DNA from: Ruminococcus sp.
GTDB lineage: Bacteria; Bacillota; Clostridia; Oscillospirales; Ruminococcaceae
DNA: 64,000 nucleotides
NCBI GenBank assembly: GCA_017470905.1
Contig: JAFUXL010000003.1
Location: 62,001-126,000, forward strand
Reading direction: 5' to 3'
Under the pieces are notes generated by a model, which saw only the letters and a list, made by a program, of their open reading frames with translations, searched no databases and was not told the origin of the DNA. The position numbers and the translations under genes were made by a program. Below are positions 27,125 to 35,890 of this stretch, in pieces. Position 1 is the stretch's first letter. The number at the start of each line of letters is the position of its first letter.

Positions 27125-27889
27125 ATGAAAAAATTAATAAGCTTATTGGCAGTGTCTGTTATTATAGCAAGCTGCTTTGCAGGCTGCGGCGATACGGGAA
27201 CAAGTGAAACGGAGCTTTCGTCATCGTCCTCGTCACAGACCGATGAAGAAACCGCCGAAGAGGAAACCACGGAGGAAGAAACCACCGAGGAAGTTACCGA
27301 GGAGGAAACCACCGCAGAAGTTACCGAAGAGGAATTGTCCGATGAAGAAGAGGAAATCCCCGAAATCGAAACCGTACCCATGCCCGAATATAATCCCGAT
27401 GATGCCGCAGAGGATGATTTTGTCGGCAACTGGGAATGTACAAAAATGCTCTCCGCAGGACAGTTTGGGCATATTATTGAGGGCGACCTCTACGGTATTC
27501 CCCTTAATGTCGTTGCACAGATAATCATAAATGACGATAATACGGGCGTTTTAAGCTCAGGTCTTGAGGGCAGCGAAGATGCGGCAACAAAATTCACATG
27601 GGAATTTGCGGACAAGAGACTTAACCTCACGATAGATGACGAGGATGAAGAAATCGAAAATATGTTTCTCTACATGCAGGACGGGGATTTGATAATGTCC
27701 TCTGATGCGGACGAGGAGCTGGTTTATTTCCAGAAGGTTGACCAGCTCACCTACTTCACGGAGGAAGATTTATACAAGGCTATGGGAATTGACCCCGCCG
27801 ATATAGTTGCGGATGTAGAGGGAGAAGATACCGAAGATACGGAAGATACCGTGGAAAGCGAAGAACCCGAAACCGCCGCCGAAGAATAA
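27125..27889 (+). CDS. Putative lipoprotein with Glu/Thr-rich linker (paralogue 2)
   Basis: 254 residues, the same length and plan as the preceding gene. The signal MKKLISLLAVSVIIASCFAGC puts the lipidated Cys at 21. An acidic linker (EEETTEEETTEEVTEEE) follows. The globular domain opens DDAAEDDFVGNWECTKM and continues YGIPLNVVAQIIINDDNTG, matching paralogue 1 segment by segment. AAAGGAG ribosome binding site. It arose by tandem duplication that kept the promoter. Function unknown. Confidence 0.8.
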   Translation: MKKLISLLAVSVIIASCFAGCGDTGTSETELSSSSSSQTDEETAEEETTEEETTEEVTEEETTAEVTEEELSDEEEEIPEIETVPMPEYNPDDAAEDDFVGNWECTKMLSAGQFGHIIEGDLYGIPLNVVAQIIINDDNTGVLSSGLEGSEDAATKFTWEFADKRLNLTIDDEDEEIENMFLYMQDGDLIMSSDADEELVYFQKVDQLTYFTEEDLYKAMGIDPADIVADVEGEDTEDTEDTVESEEPETAAEE

Positions 27890-27897
27890 TATAATAA

Positions 27898-27930
27898 ATA
27901 AAACGCAGGTTTTTCGCCTGCGTTTTTTAT
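27898..27930 (+). terminator. Rho-independent terminator after lipoprotein gene 2
   Basis: AAAACGCAGG and CCTGCGTTTT stem with a T-run. A GC hairpin TATCCCCCG-N7-CGGGGGATA follows at 27930-27954 and may serve the opposing fakA gene. Confidence 0.85.
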
Positions 27931-27957
27931 ATCCCCCGACATCGGCGGGGGATAATA

Positions 27958-29610
27958 TTATTCAACGGAAATGATGTAGTAATATACGGGCTGTCCGCCG
28001 TTTACGAGCATGACTTCAATTTTGTCGCTTAATTTCGACTGCAAGAGCTGATGTACACGCTCGGCATTTTCCTCCGTCACGTCTGCACCGTATATCAGGG
28101 TTACATAGCTTGCGTCGCCCTTTGCAAGCTTTTTCACGAGTTTAAGGGCAGCCTTGTTTATATCCCTTTCCGTGAATGAGAGCTTGCCGTTGTCAAGGGC
28201 AAGAATTTCGCCCTCCTTGATAGTATGTCCCTCAAATTCGGAATTTCTTGCGGCAAATGTTATAAGACCCGTTGAGACTTTTTCAAATGCCTTGGTCATA
28301 TTTATGCGGTTTTCGGCAAGACCGAGACTTTCGTCAAATGCGAGCATGGCGGATATTCCCTGCGGAATTGTCCTTGTCTGCAATACGCATACGCTTTTAT
28401 CCGTAAGCCTTACAGCCTGCTCCGCCGCCATGATTATATTTTTATTGTTGGGCAGTACGAAAACGGTCTTTGCAGGGGTTGCAAGAATTGCCCTTAAAAT
28501 ATCATCGGTCGAGGGGTTCATGGTCTGACCGCCCTTGACTATAATATCAACACCGAGGTCGCCGAACATTGCTTCAAGTCCGTGACCTGCACATACCGCC
28601 ACAAATCCGAACTGTTTTTCGGGAACTGCGGGGGCGAAGCCCTCTTCAAGCTGTTTGGTCTCTTTCAGGCGGTTTTCGTGCTGTATGCGCATATTCTCAA
28701 TCTTGGGCTTGGGGTCGTTTATGAAATATCCGAATTCAAGGGCTTTTTGCAGTGCGTTTCCGGGGTTGTCCGTGTGGACGTGGACTTTTATGATTTTATC
28801 ATCATCGACAAGCACAACGCAGTCGCCTATGGTTTCAAGATATGCCCTGAGCATAAAGGGGTCGGGGCAGTTTTCCTTTTTTTGCAGCATAAATTCCGTG
28901 CAGTATGTGAAGGTTATATCATCATCATACTGACTTGCGGCGGCTCTGAATGAGTCCTGTTTTTCGTCGGAATTTGTATTTTCGTTCGGCTCTGCGATTT
29001 TTCTGCCCTTGAAAACATCGTACATCGCACGGAATATTATACTGAGTCCCATGCCGCCTGCATCGACAACACCTGCCTTTTTAAGCTGGGGGAGCATATC
29101 GGTAGTCTTTGCGAGTACGGCTTCGGCTTCCTCACAGACATCGTGCCAGAAAACGAGGGTATCATTTGTAGAAAGGGAAATTTCCTTTGCCTTTTCCGCA
29201 GATGCCCTTGCAACGGTAAGTATAGTACCCTCGACAGGCTTCATGACAGCCTTGTATGCGGCATCCACGCCGAGGGCAAGAGCCTTTGCGAAATCCTCAC
29301 AGCCTGCCTCCTCAAGACCGTCAAGACCCTTTGAAATGCCTCTGAATATGAGAGAGAGTATAACTCCCGAATTTCCCCTTGCGCCCCTGAGAAATGCAGA
29401 TGCGGCTGCGGAGGAAACCTCCGATATGGGGGCATTGTCGGGCAGTCGTTTAAGCTCGTTTATTGAATTGCCTATAGTCATAGACATATTTGTACCCGTA
29501 TCTCCGTCGGGAACGGGGTAGACATTGAGTTCGTCAACTTCTCTTTTCCTGTTATTAATAGTTATTGCAGCGGAAATAACAGCGTCTCTGAATAAAGCAC
29601 CGTTTATCAC
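27958..29610 (-). CDS. fakA: Fatty acid kinase catalytic subunit (DAK1/DegV-associated, YloV family)
   Basis: FakA phosphorylates fatty acids bound to FakB proteins so that exogenous fatty acids enter phospholipid synthesis. 550 residues from the GTG at 29610, chosen because GGAGG lies eight bases before it; an upstream TTG touches the site. The N-terminal DhaL-like domain has NVYPVPDGDTGTNMSMT (metal-binding Asp) and GARGNSGVILSLIFRG. The middle and C-terminal parts contain FGFVAVCAGHGLEAMF and FVLPNNKNIIMAAEQA. It follows an Asp23-type gene by 15 bases, the usual arrangement in Firmicutes. Confidence 0.93.
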   Translation of the reverse strand: MINGALFRDAVISAAITINNRKREVDELNVYPVPDGDTGTNMSMTIGNSINELKRLPDNAPISEVSSAAASAFLRGARGNSGVILSLIFRGISKGLDGLEEAGCEDFAKALALGVDAAYKAVMKPVEGTILTVARASAEKAKEISLSTNDTLVFWHDVCEEAEAVLAKTTDMLPQLKKAGVVDAGGMGLSIIFRAMYDVFKGRKIAEPNENTNSDEKQDSFRAAASQYDDDITFTYCTEFMLQKKENCPDPFMLRAYLETIGDCVVLVDDDKIIKVHVHTDNPGNALQKALEFGYFINDPKPKIENMRIQHENRLKETKQLEEGFAPAVPEKQFGFVAVCAGHGLEAMFGDLGVDIIVKGGQTMNPSTDDILRAILATPAKTVFVLPNNKNIIMAAEQAVRLTDKSVCVLQTRTIPQGISAMLAFDESLGLAENRINMTKAFEKVSTGLITFAARNSEFEGHTIKEGEILALDNGKLSFTERDINKAALKLVKKLAKGDASYVTLIYGADVTEENAERVHQLLQSKLSDKIEVMLVNGGQPVYYYIISVE

Positions 29611-29625
29611 TATCAAATCCTCCAA

Positions 29626-29982
29626 TCAGTAATTCATATCGTCAACATATACGGTTATCTTGTTGACATCAATTCCGGCAGCCTGTTCAACGGTAAAGCC
29701 TACCTTATGGATAATACTGCTGACGGCTGCGGAGATATTTGTGCCGTAGGAAACTTTTATATGGAGGTCGATAACAAGACCGCCGTCCTTATCGGTACGT
29801 ATAACAACTCCCCTGCGTCTGAAAAGTCTGCCCTTTGTTATGGCAGATACAGCGGAACGGAACGTATTTACATTACACACATCAGCAACGCCGAAGCAGT
29901 CGCATACGGCATGGCGGACAAGCTCTGTTATATAATTTTCAGTAACCGAAATCTGACCGATGTGGTTTTCAACCGTGACCAT
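29626..29982 (-). CDS. Asp23/Gls24 family envelope stress-like protein (YloU type)
   Basis: 118 residues from the ATG at 29982 (AAGGGG upstream). The Asp23 fold is seen in GQISVTENYITELVRHAVCDCFGVADV and in GLVIDLHIKVSYGTNISAAVSSI. The family is paired with fakA in many Firmicutes; its role is linked to membrane or lipid homeostasis but not settled. A complete repeat element ends 32 bases upstream of the start, so transcription probably passes through or begins in it. Confidence 0.88.
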   Translation of the reverse strand: MVTVENHIGQISVTENYITELVRHAVCDCFGVADVCNVNTFRSAVSAITKGRLFRRRGVVIRTDKDGGLVIDLHIKVSYGTNISAAVSSIIHKVGFTVEQAAGIDVNKITVYVDDMNY

Positions 29983-30014
29983 AAAGCACACCCCTTTTTC
30001 TGTTATATGCGGAA

Positions 30015-30143
30015 CTACAAATGAGCATTTTGAAATAATGTACAAAAATCTTTATATTTTTTCTTATTCCCCCTGCCTGCGGCAGGGGGAATATGGTTTT
30101 TTTGTATATTACCCCGAACAATTTTAAATTTGCTCAATCACAG
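30015..30143. repeat. Complete inverted-end repeat element upstream of asp23-fakA
   Basis: The proximal end CTACAAATGAGCATTTT (30015) faces the asp23 start and the distal end AAATTTGCTCAATCACAG finishes at 30143. The central 13-bp perfect hairpin TATTCCCCCTGCC-TGC-GGCAGGGGGAATA is at 30065-30093. The stem sequence differs from the other copies but pairing is kept. Confidence 0.85.
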
Positions 30144-30260
30144 TGCGGAAAACATTCCGCAAAGATATTATATCATATTTCTTTATAATTTGCAACAGCA
30201 AACTGAAAAAAATTGCAGATATTGATTTTATAATATTTTTCTGCGGTTTATAACAGATAA

Positions 30261-30291
30261 TTAAAAAAATATTCCCCCGAACGAACGGGGG
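30261..30291 (-). terminator. Rho-independent terminator of the XRE regulator gene
   Basis: CCCCCG and CGGGGG stem (30274-30291) followed on the minus strand by AATATTTTTTTAA. Besides this and the element at 30015-30143 I see nothing in the 30046-30370 gap. Confidence 0.75.
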
Positions 30292-30370
30292 ACAGGAAAA
30301 TATTATGAAAATTATTTTTCGTTTCGGGGGCTTTTCTTTTCGGAAAAAATATGCTATAATAATATCTGTA

Positions 30371-31102
30371 TCAATAACCCCTGTTATTGTTGTCGGAGCC
30401 TCGGTATTTTGCACGGGTTCTTGCTATGCTCTCCTCGCTGCGCTTTATCAGGTTAAGCAGTGACGAGGAATACTGCGCATAATCCTTTTGCAGTGTTGAG
30501 GTGGTTATATACAGAGTATCAAAATTCCCAACGCAGTCGTTTCCGTCAAGGGGTATTCCGCTCGATGCGGCTTTTATATCGGCTTCACTCATGGAAATTA
30601 TTGCGTTTGCGCTGTCGTTTGCGATTACCTTTGGAATGCGGAAAAGCTTCTGGTCGTTGTGGGGGTTTGCGTTGTATACTATGCGGAAAAGCTTATAGAC
30701 GGAAAGCATGAGATAGGACGAGACTTCTTTTATGAGGGTAATGCTTCCTGCTTTCTGCGCAAGGCTGAAGAGCAGGCTTATTGAATTGTTTATAATTCTT
30801 CTGTTGAAGTTGATTATTTCGGGAGAGGGCATTTTGAGGGTGTTGTTGCCGTCATCGTCGGGAATATCCTCGATGGTTATGGTTTTTCCCTCCGGTTCGG
30901 GGGTTCTGCCGAGGAGATAGTCGCAGGAAACGTTGTAATAGTCCGCAATCTTCACGAGAAAATTAAGACCGCATTCACGTATGCCCTTTTCGTAGTGTGA
31001 GAGCAGAGCCTGAGAGATACCGAGGTCGGCGGCAGCCTGTTTCTGTGAGATATGACGTTCTTTTCTCTGTAGGGTGATAATTCTTGCAAAATCGGAATTC
31101 AT
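30371..31102 (-). CDS. XRE family transcriptional regulator
   Basis: 243 residues from the ATG at 31102 (AGGAGG eight bases upstream). The N-terminal HTH_3 domain is clear: ISQKQAAADLGISQALLSHYEKGIRECGLNFLVKIADYYNVSCDYLLGR. The remaining 170 residues are mostly helical and unrecognised. A 21-bp palindrome lies between its promoter elements, which suggests autoregulation. Its other targets cannot be seen. It stands alone between fakA and the phosphatase gene. Confidence 0.9.
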   Translation of the reverse strand: MNSDFARIITLQRKERHISQKQAAADLGISQALLSHYEKGIRECGLNFLVKIADYYNVSCDYLLGRTPEPEGKTITIEDIPDDDGNNTLKMPSPEIINFNRRIINNSISLLFSLAQKAGSITLIKEVSSYLMLSVYKLFRIVYNANPHNDQKLFRIPKVIANDSANAIISMSEADIKAASSGIPLDGNDCVGNFDTLYITTSTLQKDYAQYSSSLLNLIKRSEESIARTRAKYRGSDNNNRGY

Positions 31103-31154
31103 ATAATTTTCCTCCTGTAATATGAAATGTAAACGCACGAGATAAACCAATACT

Positions 31155-31183
31155 ATTATAATACAAAATGTATAATAAGTAAA
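31155..31183 (-). promoter_or_regulatory. Promoter and palindromic operator of the XRE gene
   Basis: Minus strand TTTACT (31178-31183), 17-base spacer, TATAAT (31155-31160). The spacer and -10 carry a near-perfect palindrome around ATACAAAATGTAT (31157-31177, one mismatch in the arms), well placed for repression by the encoded HTH protein. Confidence 0.7.
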
Positions 31184-31290
31184 TATGCGTAAATATGAAA
31201 TAAATTTGAATTTTTTTGTGGATTTTTGTTAATATTATTAAAACGTCAAAAACGGGCTGTGATTTTTGTACATAATGCTGTAATATTTAT

Positions 31291-31316
31291 ATCTCTCCGT
31301 ATGCGGCGGAGGAGAT
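31291..31316. repeat. Minimal GC-hairpin repeat upstream of the phosphatase gene
   Basis: ATCTCTCCG and CGGAGGAGAT arms with a GC-rich loop; it resembles the core of the larger elements. Confidence 0.6.
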
Positions 31317-31370
31317 AAAAAATCCGCCGCATTGTGAATATCAGAATTAAAAATATAAAGAGGTGTTTTT

Positions 31371-32009
31371 ATGAAAGGCTACAGAATAAGCGTTATCCGC
31401 CACGGATTAACCGAGGCTAATGAAAATGGTATATATATCGGAAAAACCGATTTGCCCCTCTCTCCAAAGGGTGCAGGCGAACTTGCCGCAAAAATGGACG
31501 AATATGACTACCCCACGGTTTACAGGGTATATTCCTCTCCGCTGAAAAGATGCACCGAAACCGCAGAAATACTCTTCCCCGAAACCGAGCTTGTAAGGGT
31601 TGACGGTCTGCGTGAACTGGATTTGGGAGTATTCGAGAACAAAAGCTTTAAGGAGCTTCTGAACCGTGACGATTATAAGCAATGGCTGAGCGGCAAAAAT
31701 AACGAGCGTCCGCCGCAGGGCGAAAGCCTTGAAGAAATGACCGCAAGGACTTTTTCCGCACTGCACAATATAATAATGGATATGATGCAGAGCGGAGTGA
31801 CAAAAGCCGCCATTATAACCCATTCGGGAATTATATCGAATATGCTCTCATGCTTCGGACTTCCGAAATATGACCCGAGATATTTGACCGCCAAAGCCGG
31901 AGAGGGCTTTGACATAATGATAAATACTCAGATGTGGCTCAATTCACAGGCGTTCGAGATACTGGGCTACTGTCCGTATGAACGCATTCCAAACGAGGAA
32001 TATGTATAA
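31371..32009 (+). CDS. Histidine phosphatase family protein
   Basis: 212 residues of the phosphoglycerate-mutase-like family. The catalytic RHG motif is VIRHGLTEANENG at about residue 10, then SSPLKRCTETAEIL, the acidic ELDLGVFENK and the second His in IITHSGI. The family includes broad-specificity phosphatases and CobC; no cobalamin genes are nearby, so the substrate is unknown. It may be transcribed together with the membrane protein gene 53 bases downstream. Confidence 0.88.
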   Translation: MKGYRISVIRHGLTEANENGIYIGKTDLPLSPKGAGELAAKMDEYDYPTVYRVYSSPLKRCTETAEILFPETELVRVDGLRELDLGVFENKSFKELLNRDDYKQWLSGKNNERPPQGESLEEMTARTFSALHNIIMDMMQSGVTKAAIITHSGIISNMLSCFGLPKYDPRYLTAKAGEGFDIMINTQMWLNSQAFEILGYCPYERIPNEEYV

Positions 32010-32062
32010 TCTCCCTGTATTTTCACATAATATATGCAGAATTTTTACAGAGGTGTATTATT

Positions 32063-32911
32063 ATGAAGGTCAGGGAGCTTATGCGGTTTTCAAGAAAATA
32101 TCTCAGCGGCAGAAGAACGGCTGTACTCATGATATGTATGCTTCCGCTCGGTGCGGAGCTTATTTTCAGGCTTGCGGAGGCTGTCATATACAGTATGCTC
32201 CTGTATTACGGCTATATGCAGCCTATGGATATTCTGACGGGTTCTGTCGGGATACAGCTTGCGGCATGGAGTTTATTTACGCTTATACGCTGGCTTGTAT
32301 GCGCACCTCTGTACTATGCGGCGGCTGTGAGACTTAGCGAAATATGCCGTGAAAGAAAAAATTTCACTCCGCTTTCTTCAATAATACTCGGCAGGCGGTC
32401 ATTCCGCAGATGTGCAGGAGCAGTGCTTCTGACAAAACTAATCGGGATAATATTTTCGCTCCCTGTGATAATATCGGCGGTGTGGGCATACAGGCTCATC
32501 GAAAGGGACAGGCTTTTCCTGGCACTTCATGCTCTTGCGGCTGCGGTATTTTCGTTGTATATATACCTGTGTGTCAGGATGAATTTGTCGGCTGTGCCGT
32601 TTATAATGGCTGAATACAGGGATAAAGGCATATTCAGGATAGTTTTCGGCTCGTTCGGTCTTTTGAAAAAAAGAAAGCGGATTTTGCTTAAACTGATATT
32701 TGCCTACGGAGCTGTTATGCTCACCGTCATAGCCGTGCCGTATATATTGCCCGAATTTATGACGGCATTTTCGCTCAGTATATCAATATTCATAAGAGAG
32801 GACGAATATTTTGAAGGAAATAGTATTCTCAGCCGAGACGGAAAAGCCCGTGAGGCTCGAAAAATTCCTCATGAAAAAAGGCGTTTCAAGGCGGCTGCTG
32901 ACAAGGCTTAA
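32063..32911 (+). CDS. Integral membrane protein of unknown function
   Basis: 282 residues with about five to six hydrophobic segments (for example TAVLMICMLPLGAELIFRLAEAV, IIFSLPVIISAVWAY, ALAAAVFSLYIYLCV, LTVIAVPYILPEF). The layout resembles DUF975-like or polytopic envelope proteins, but I do not recognise it. The last 34 residues (from about REDEYFEG) overlap the next gene by 101 bases and are basic and not membrane-like. Either the overlap is genuine or a frameshift has replaced the original end. AGAGGTG ribosome binding site. Confidence 0.65.
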   Translation: MKVRELMRFSRKYLSGRRTAVLMICMLPLGAELIFRLAEAVIYSMLLYYGYMQPMDILTGSVGIQLAAWSLFTLIRWLVCAPLYYAAAVRLSEICRERKNFTPLSSIILGRRSFRRCAGAVLLTKLIGIIFSLPVIISAVWAYRLIERDRLFLALHALAAAVFSLYIYLCVRMNLSAVPFIMAEYRDKGIFRIVFGSFGLLKKRKRILLKLIFAYGAVMLTVIAVPYILPEFMTAFSLSISIFIREDEYFEGNSILSRDGKAREARKIPHEKRRFKAAADKA

Positions 32912-33653
32912 ACACCATGAAAACGGCATAACACGAAACGGTCTTGTGATACGCTCGACAGATGATGTTCATAACGGCGATATTATCGTCCTGAAAATCG
33001 ATGATGATAAATTCCTCGAACCGAACGGCAGTCTTGATATTAAAACAGCCTATGAGGACGAGAATGTAATAATATTTGACAAGCCGTCGGGAGTACCCGT
33101 TCATCCGTCACTTAAACATCATGATGATACATTGGGGAATTATTTCGCATATCTTTTCCCGGATTTCACATTCAGACCCGTCCACCGCCTCGATAATTAC
33201 ACATCAGGACTGTGCCTTATTGCAAAGGACGCACTTTCCGCAAATATTCTTCAGGGAAATTTCAGAAAACTATACTATGCCGCCGTTCACGGCATAACCG
33301 ATGAATGCGGAATGATAGATGCTCCCGTTGCAAGGCAGGATAACAGCATAATTCTGCGCTGTGTGCGCAGTGACGGTCAGAGAGCCGTAACGCATTACAA
33401 AAGACTGTGTTATAATGATAAATATTCACTGCTGGAGATAAACCTCGAAACGGGGAGAACACATCAGATAAGGGTACATTTTGCGCATATCGGACACCCA
33501 CTCGCAGGCGATGAGCTTTACGGGGGGGAATGTGAGGACATAAAAAGACAGGCTCTCCACTGCGGACGGATTGAATTTAACCAGCCTGTCACGGGGGAAT
33601 TAATATCCGTAAAATCGGATTTTCCCGATGATATGAAAAAGTTATTTAAATAA
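32811..33653 (+). CDS. RluA family 23S rRNA-type pseudouridine synthase
   Basis: Isomerises uridine to pseudouridine in RNA. 280 residues from a TTG start with GAGG about nine bases upstream. An S4-like N-terminal domain (VRLEKFLMKKGVSRRLLTRLK) is followed by the catalytic domain with DKPSGVPVHPS and the active-site Asp in PVHRLDNYTSGL, then LLEINLETGRTHQIRVHFAHIGHPLAGDELYGG. The S4 domain needs the early start, which explains the overlap with the membrane protein gene. The target site is not readable. Confidence 0.9.
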   Translation: MKEIVFSAETEKPVRLEKFLMKKGVSRRLLTRLKHHENGITRNGLVIRSTDDVHNGDIIVLKIDDDKFLEPNGSLDIKTAYEDENVIIFDKPSGVPVHPSLKHHDDTLGNYFAYLFPDFTFRPVHRLDNYTSGLCLIAKDALSANILQGNFRKLYYAAVHGITDECGMIDAPVARQDNSIILRCVRSDGQRAVTHYKRLCYNDKYSLLEINLETGRTHQIRVHFAHIGHPLAGDELYGGECEDIKRQALHCGRIEFNQPVTGELISVKSDFPDDMKKLFK

Positions 33654-33831
33654 CAGGGGATTGGGCGTCTCCCCCATTCTAAATCATGTTTGGGAGAAGT
33701 AAAGAAGAAAAAATGAAGAAGAAAGAATAAAGCATAAATAATAAAATTTTGTGCAGACATACGAAATATTAAAAAATACTGCATTTGTTGTTGTAATTTT
33801 TTCTGAAAATGATATAATTATTAAGTACGGT

Positions 33832-33957
33832 CTGTAATTAAGCAGATTTAAAATTATTCTTGATAATATAATAAAAAACAGCGTTCCTCCGCCAACGGCG
33901 GAGGAACAGAGACAAAATATAAAAATTTTTGCATTATCTTAAAATGCTAATTTATAG
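33832..33957. repeat. Complete inverted-end repeat element upstream of the M23 peptidase gene
   Basis: Distal end CTGTAATTAAGCAGATTT, proximal end AAAATGCTAATTTATAG, and a perfect 11-bp hairpin GTTCCTCCGCC-AAC-GGCGGAGGAAC at 33883-33907. The proximal end is 35 bases from the TTG start of the next gene. Apart from it I see no other feature in the 33654-33992 gap. Confidence 0.85.
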
Positions 33958-33992
33958 CAAAAAAAAGAAATATAACGAAAGGAGTGCTGCCG

Positions 33993-35888
33993 TTGAAATT
34001 TATAATCAGCCTTTTTGAATGGATAGGACACTGTGTAACGGATTTGTTTGTTCTCATAATCCGTGCCGTGATAAAGGCTTTTATATTCATGTTTTCGGGA
34101 ATATGGCGTTTCATGCGGAATATGGCAGGGAGATTTTCGGATTTTCTGGATAAATCAAAAAAATCTTTCCGTGAGCGTGTCGAGCTTTCGCAGGAGCTTT
34201 CAAAGGACGTAAGAAAGGCTAAGAAAAAGGGCGTTGATGAATACCGCCGTGCAGTACTGAAATTCATAGGTTATTTTCTCTTCGGAGAAGCCGGAATTTT
34301 GCGCACGACATTCAATTACATAATGCCTGTTCTTTCAATAGCCGTCCTCCTCGCAGTGATAAGCAGGGGAGTAAATCTCGAATACGGCATAGCCGTGGAA
34401 TACAACGGCAGAGAAATAGGAATTATAACCGCAGAGGCTGATTTTGAAGAGGCACAGAAAGAGGTCAGAAAACGTCTTGCCTATAACGATGACGGCGAAG
34501 ATACGGATTTTGACTCAATGGCAAGACTTCATGTTAAAATATTATCCGACAGCGATAAGTATGTATCTTCATTGCAGCTTGCAAATGCCATGCTTTCGGC
34601 ATCCGAACAGGAACTCGCCGAAGCCTGCGGAATTTACATAGACGGAGAATTTACGGGTGCGGTAAAGGATAACAAAGCCGTAAAGGACGCTCTTGACGAC
34701 AGGCTCGACAATTTTTCGGCGGACGGCATTGTAAAGAATATCTCCTATGTTAATAAAATCGAATACGTTGACGGAATATACCTCACAAGCAGTATAATGG
34801 ACGAAAACGAAATGATAGCCCTGCTCACCTCGACAAAGGAAAACGATGCGACCTATGTCGTTCAGGATAAGGATACCCCCGTCGGCATATCCCAGAAATA
34901 TAACATGGATTTCGATAAATTCGAGGAGCTTAACCCCATTATAAGAAACAGATGTCTCCCCGGTCAGGTAGTCAATGTCATAGAGCATGAGAGCTTTCTC
35001 CCGATACAGTATACGAGGGAAATGGAAACGCTCTCGTATCTCGATTTTGAAACCATCGAGGTGCAGACAAGCTCCCTCGACTACGGCACTAAAAAACTTC
35101 TTGTCAAGGGCGAAAAGGGCGAGAAGAGAAGCAAGGTCGAAGTTACCTATATTGACGGCAAGGAAGCCTCACGCAGAACTGTCAGCAGCGAAATAACCAA
35201 AGAACCTGTCGTTCAGCAAATGGGCGTGGGAATGTCCGCCGCAAGACCCGATTATCCCGATACGGTTTATAACGGAGGCCCTCTCACGGGTACGGGACAG
35301 TTTGCATGGCCTGTTGACGGCGGCTGGATAAGCGATGTATTCATAAGCGACAGAAACCATATGGGTCTTGATATTGCCGCAGACTCAGGCACGAATATAT
35401 ATGCCGCAGATGACGGATATATCGTAACGGCAGGCTGGAATGCAGGCGGCTACGGAAATGTCGTGATGATGGACCACCTCAACGGCTATCAGACAGTATA
35501 CGGTCATATGAGCTATGTAGTGGCGGTGGAGGGACAGTATGTGACAAAAGGTCAGTTAATAGGACTGGTAGGCTCTACGGGAGACTCAACGGGTCCGCAC
35601 TGTCATTTCGAGGTGCGCTATCTCGGTGTACATGATGACCCTGCAAATTATCTCAACACATCGGGAGTTATCTACAATCCCGAACAGCAGGACAGCAATG
35701 CGGAGGAAAATAATCAGGATAATCCCGATACGGATAACAATTCCGTTCCCTATGCGGATAATCCGCAGAATGATGAGCCGAACGGATATATTGACCCGAA
35801 TTACGACCCCAACGCGTATGCTGAACCATATTATGACCCGAATGCATATGTTGAGCCGTACTATGACCCGAATTATTACGGCTACTGA
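33993..35888 (+). CDS. Membrane-anchored M23 peptidase with LysM and G5 domains
   Basis: 631 residues from a TTG start (AAAGGAG eight bases upstream). Hydrophobic segments lie near residues 1-45 and 105-125 (YIMPVLSIAVLLAVISRGV). Outside the cell follow a helical region, a LysM-like module (TYVVQDKDTPVGISQKYNM, GQVVNVIE), a G5-like domain (ETIEVQTSSLDYG, GEKRSKVEVTYIDGKEASR) and an M23 zinc endopeptidase domain. The M23 domain has zinc ligands in HMGLDIAADSG and PHCHFEVRY, with VYGHMS between. The tail has tyrosine-rich repeats of the form YYDPNAY. It should cut peptidoglycan cross-links. One gene, with a repeat element 35 bases upstream. Confidence 0.93.
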   Translation: MKFIISLFEWIGHCVTDLFVLIIRAVIKAFIFMFSGIWRFMRNMAGRFSDFLDKSKKSFRERVELSQELSKDVRKAKKKGVDEYRRAVLKFIGYFLFGEAGILRTTFNYIMPVLSIAVLLAVISRGVNLEYGIAVEYNGREIGIITAEADFEEAQKEVRKRLAYNDDGEDTDFDSMARLHVKILSDSDKYVSSLQLANAMLSASEQELAEACGIYIDGEFTGAVKDNKAVKDALDDRLDNFSADGIVKNISYVNKIEYVDGIYLTSSIMDENEMIALLTSTKENDATYVVQDKDTPVGISQKYNMDFDKFEELNPIIRNRCLPGQVVNVIEHESFLPIQYTREMETLSYLDFETIEVQTSSLDYGTKKLLVKGEKGEKRSKVEVTYIDGKEASRRTVSSEITKEPVVQQMGVGMSAARPDYPDTVYNGGPLTGTGQFAWPVDGGWISDVFISDRNHMGLDIAADSGTNIYAADDGYIVTAGWNAGGYGNVVMMDHLNGYQTVYGHMSYVVAVEGQYVTKGQLIGLVGSTGDSTGPHCHFEVRYLGVHDDPANYLNTSGVIYNPEQQDSNAEENNQDNPDTDNNSVPYADNPQNDEPNGYIDPNYDPNAYAEPYYDPNAYVEPYYDPNYYGY

Positions 35889-35890
35889 AT

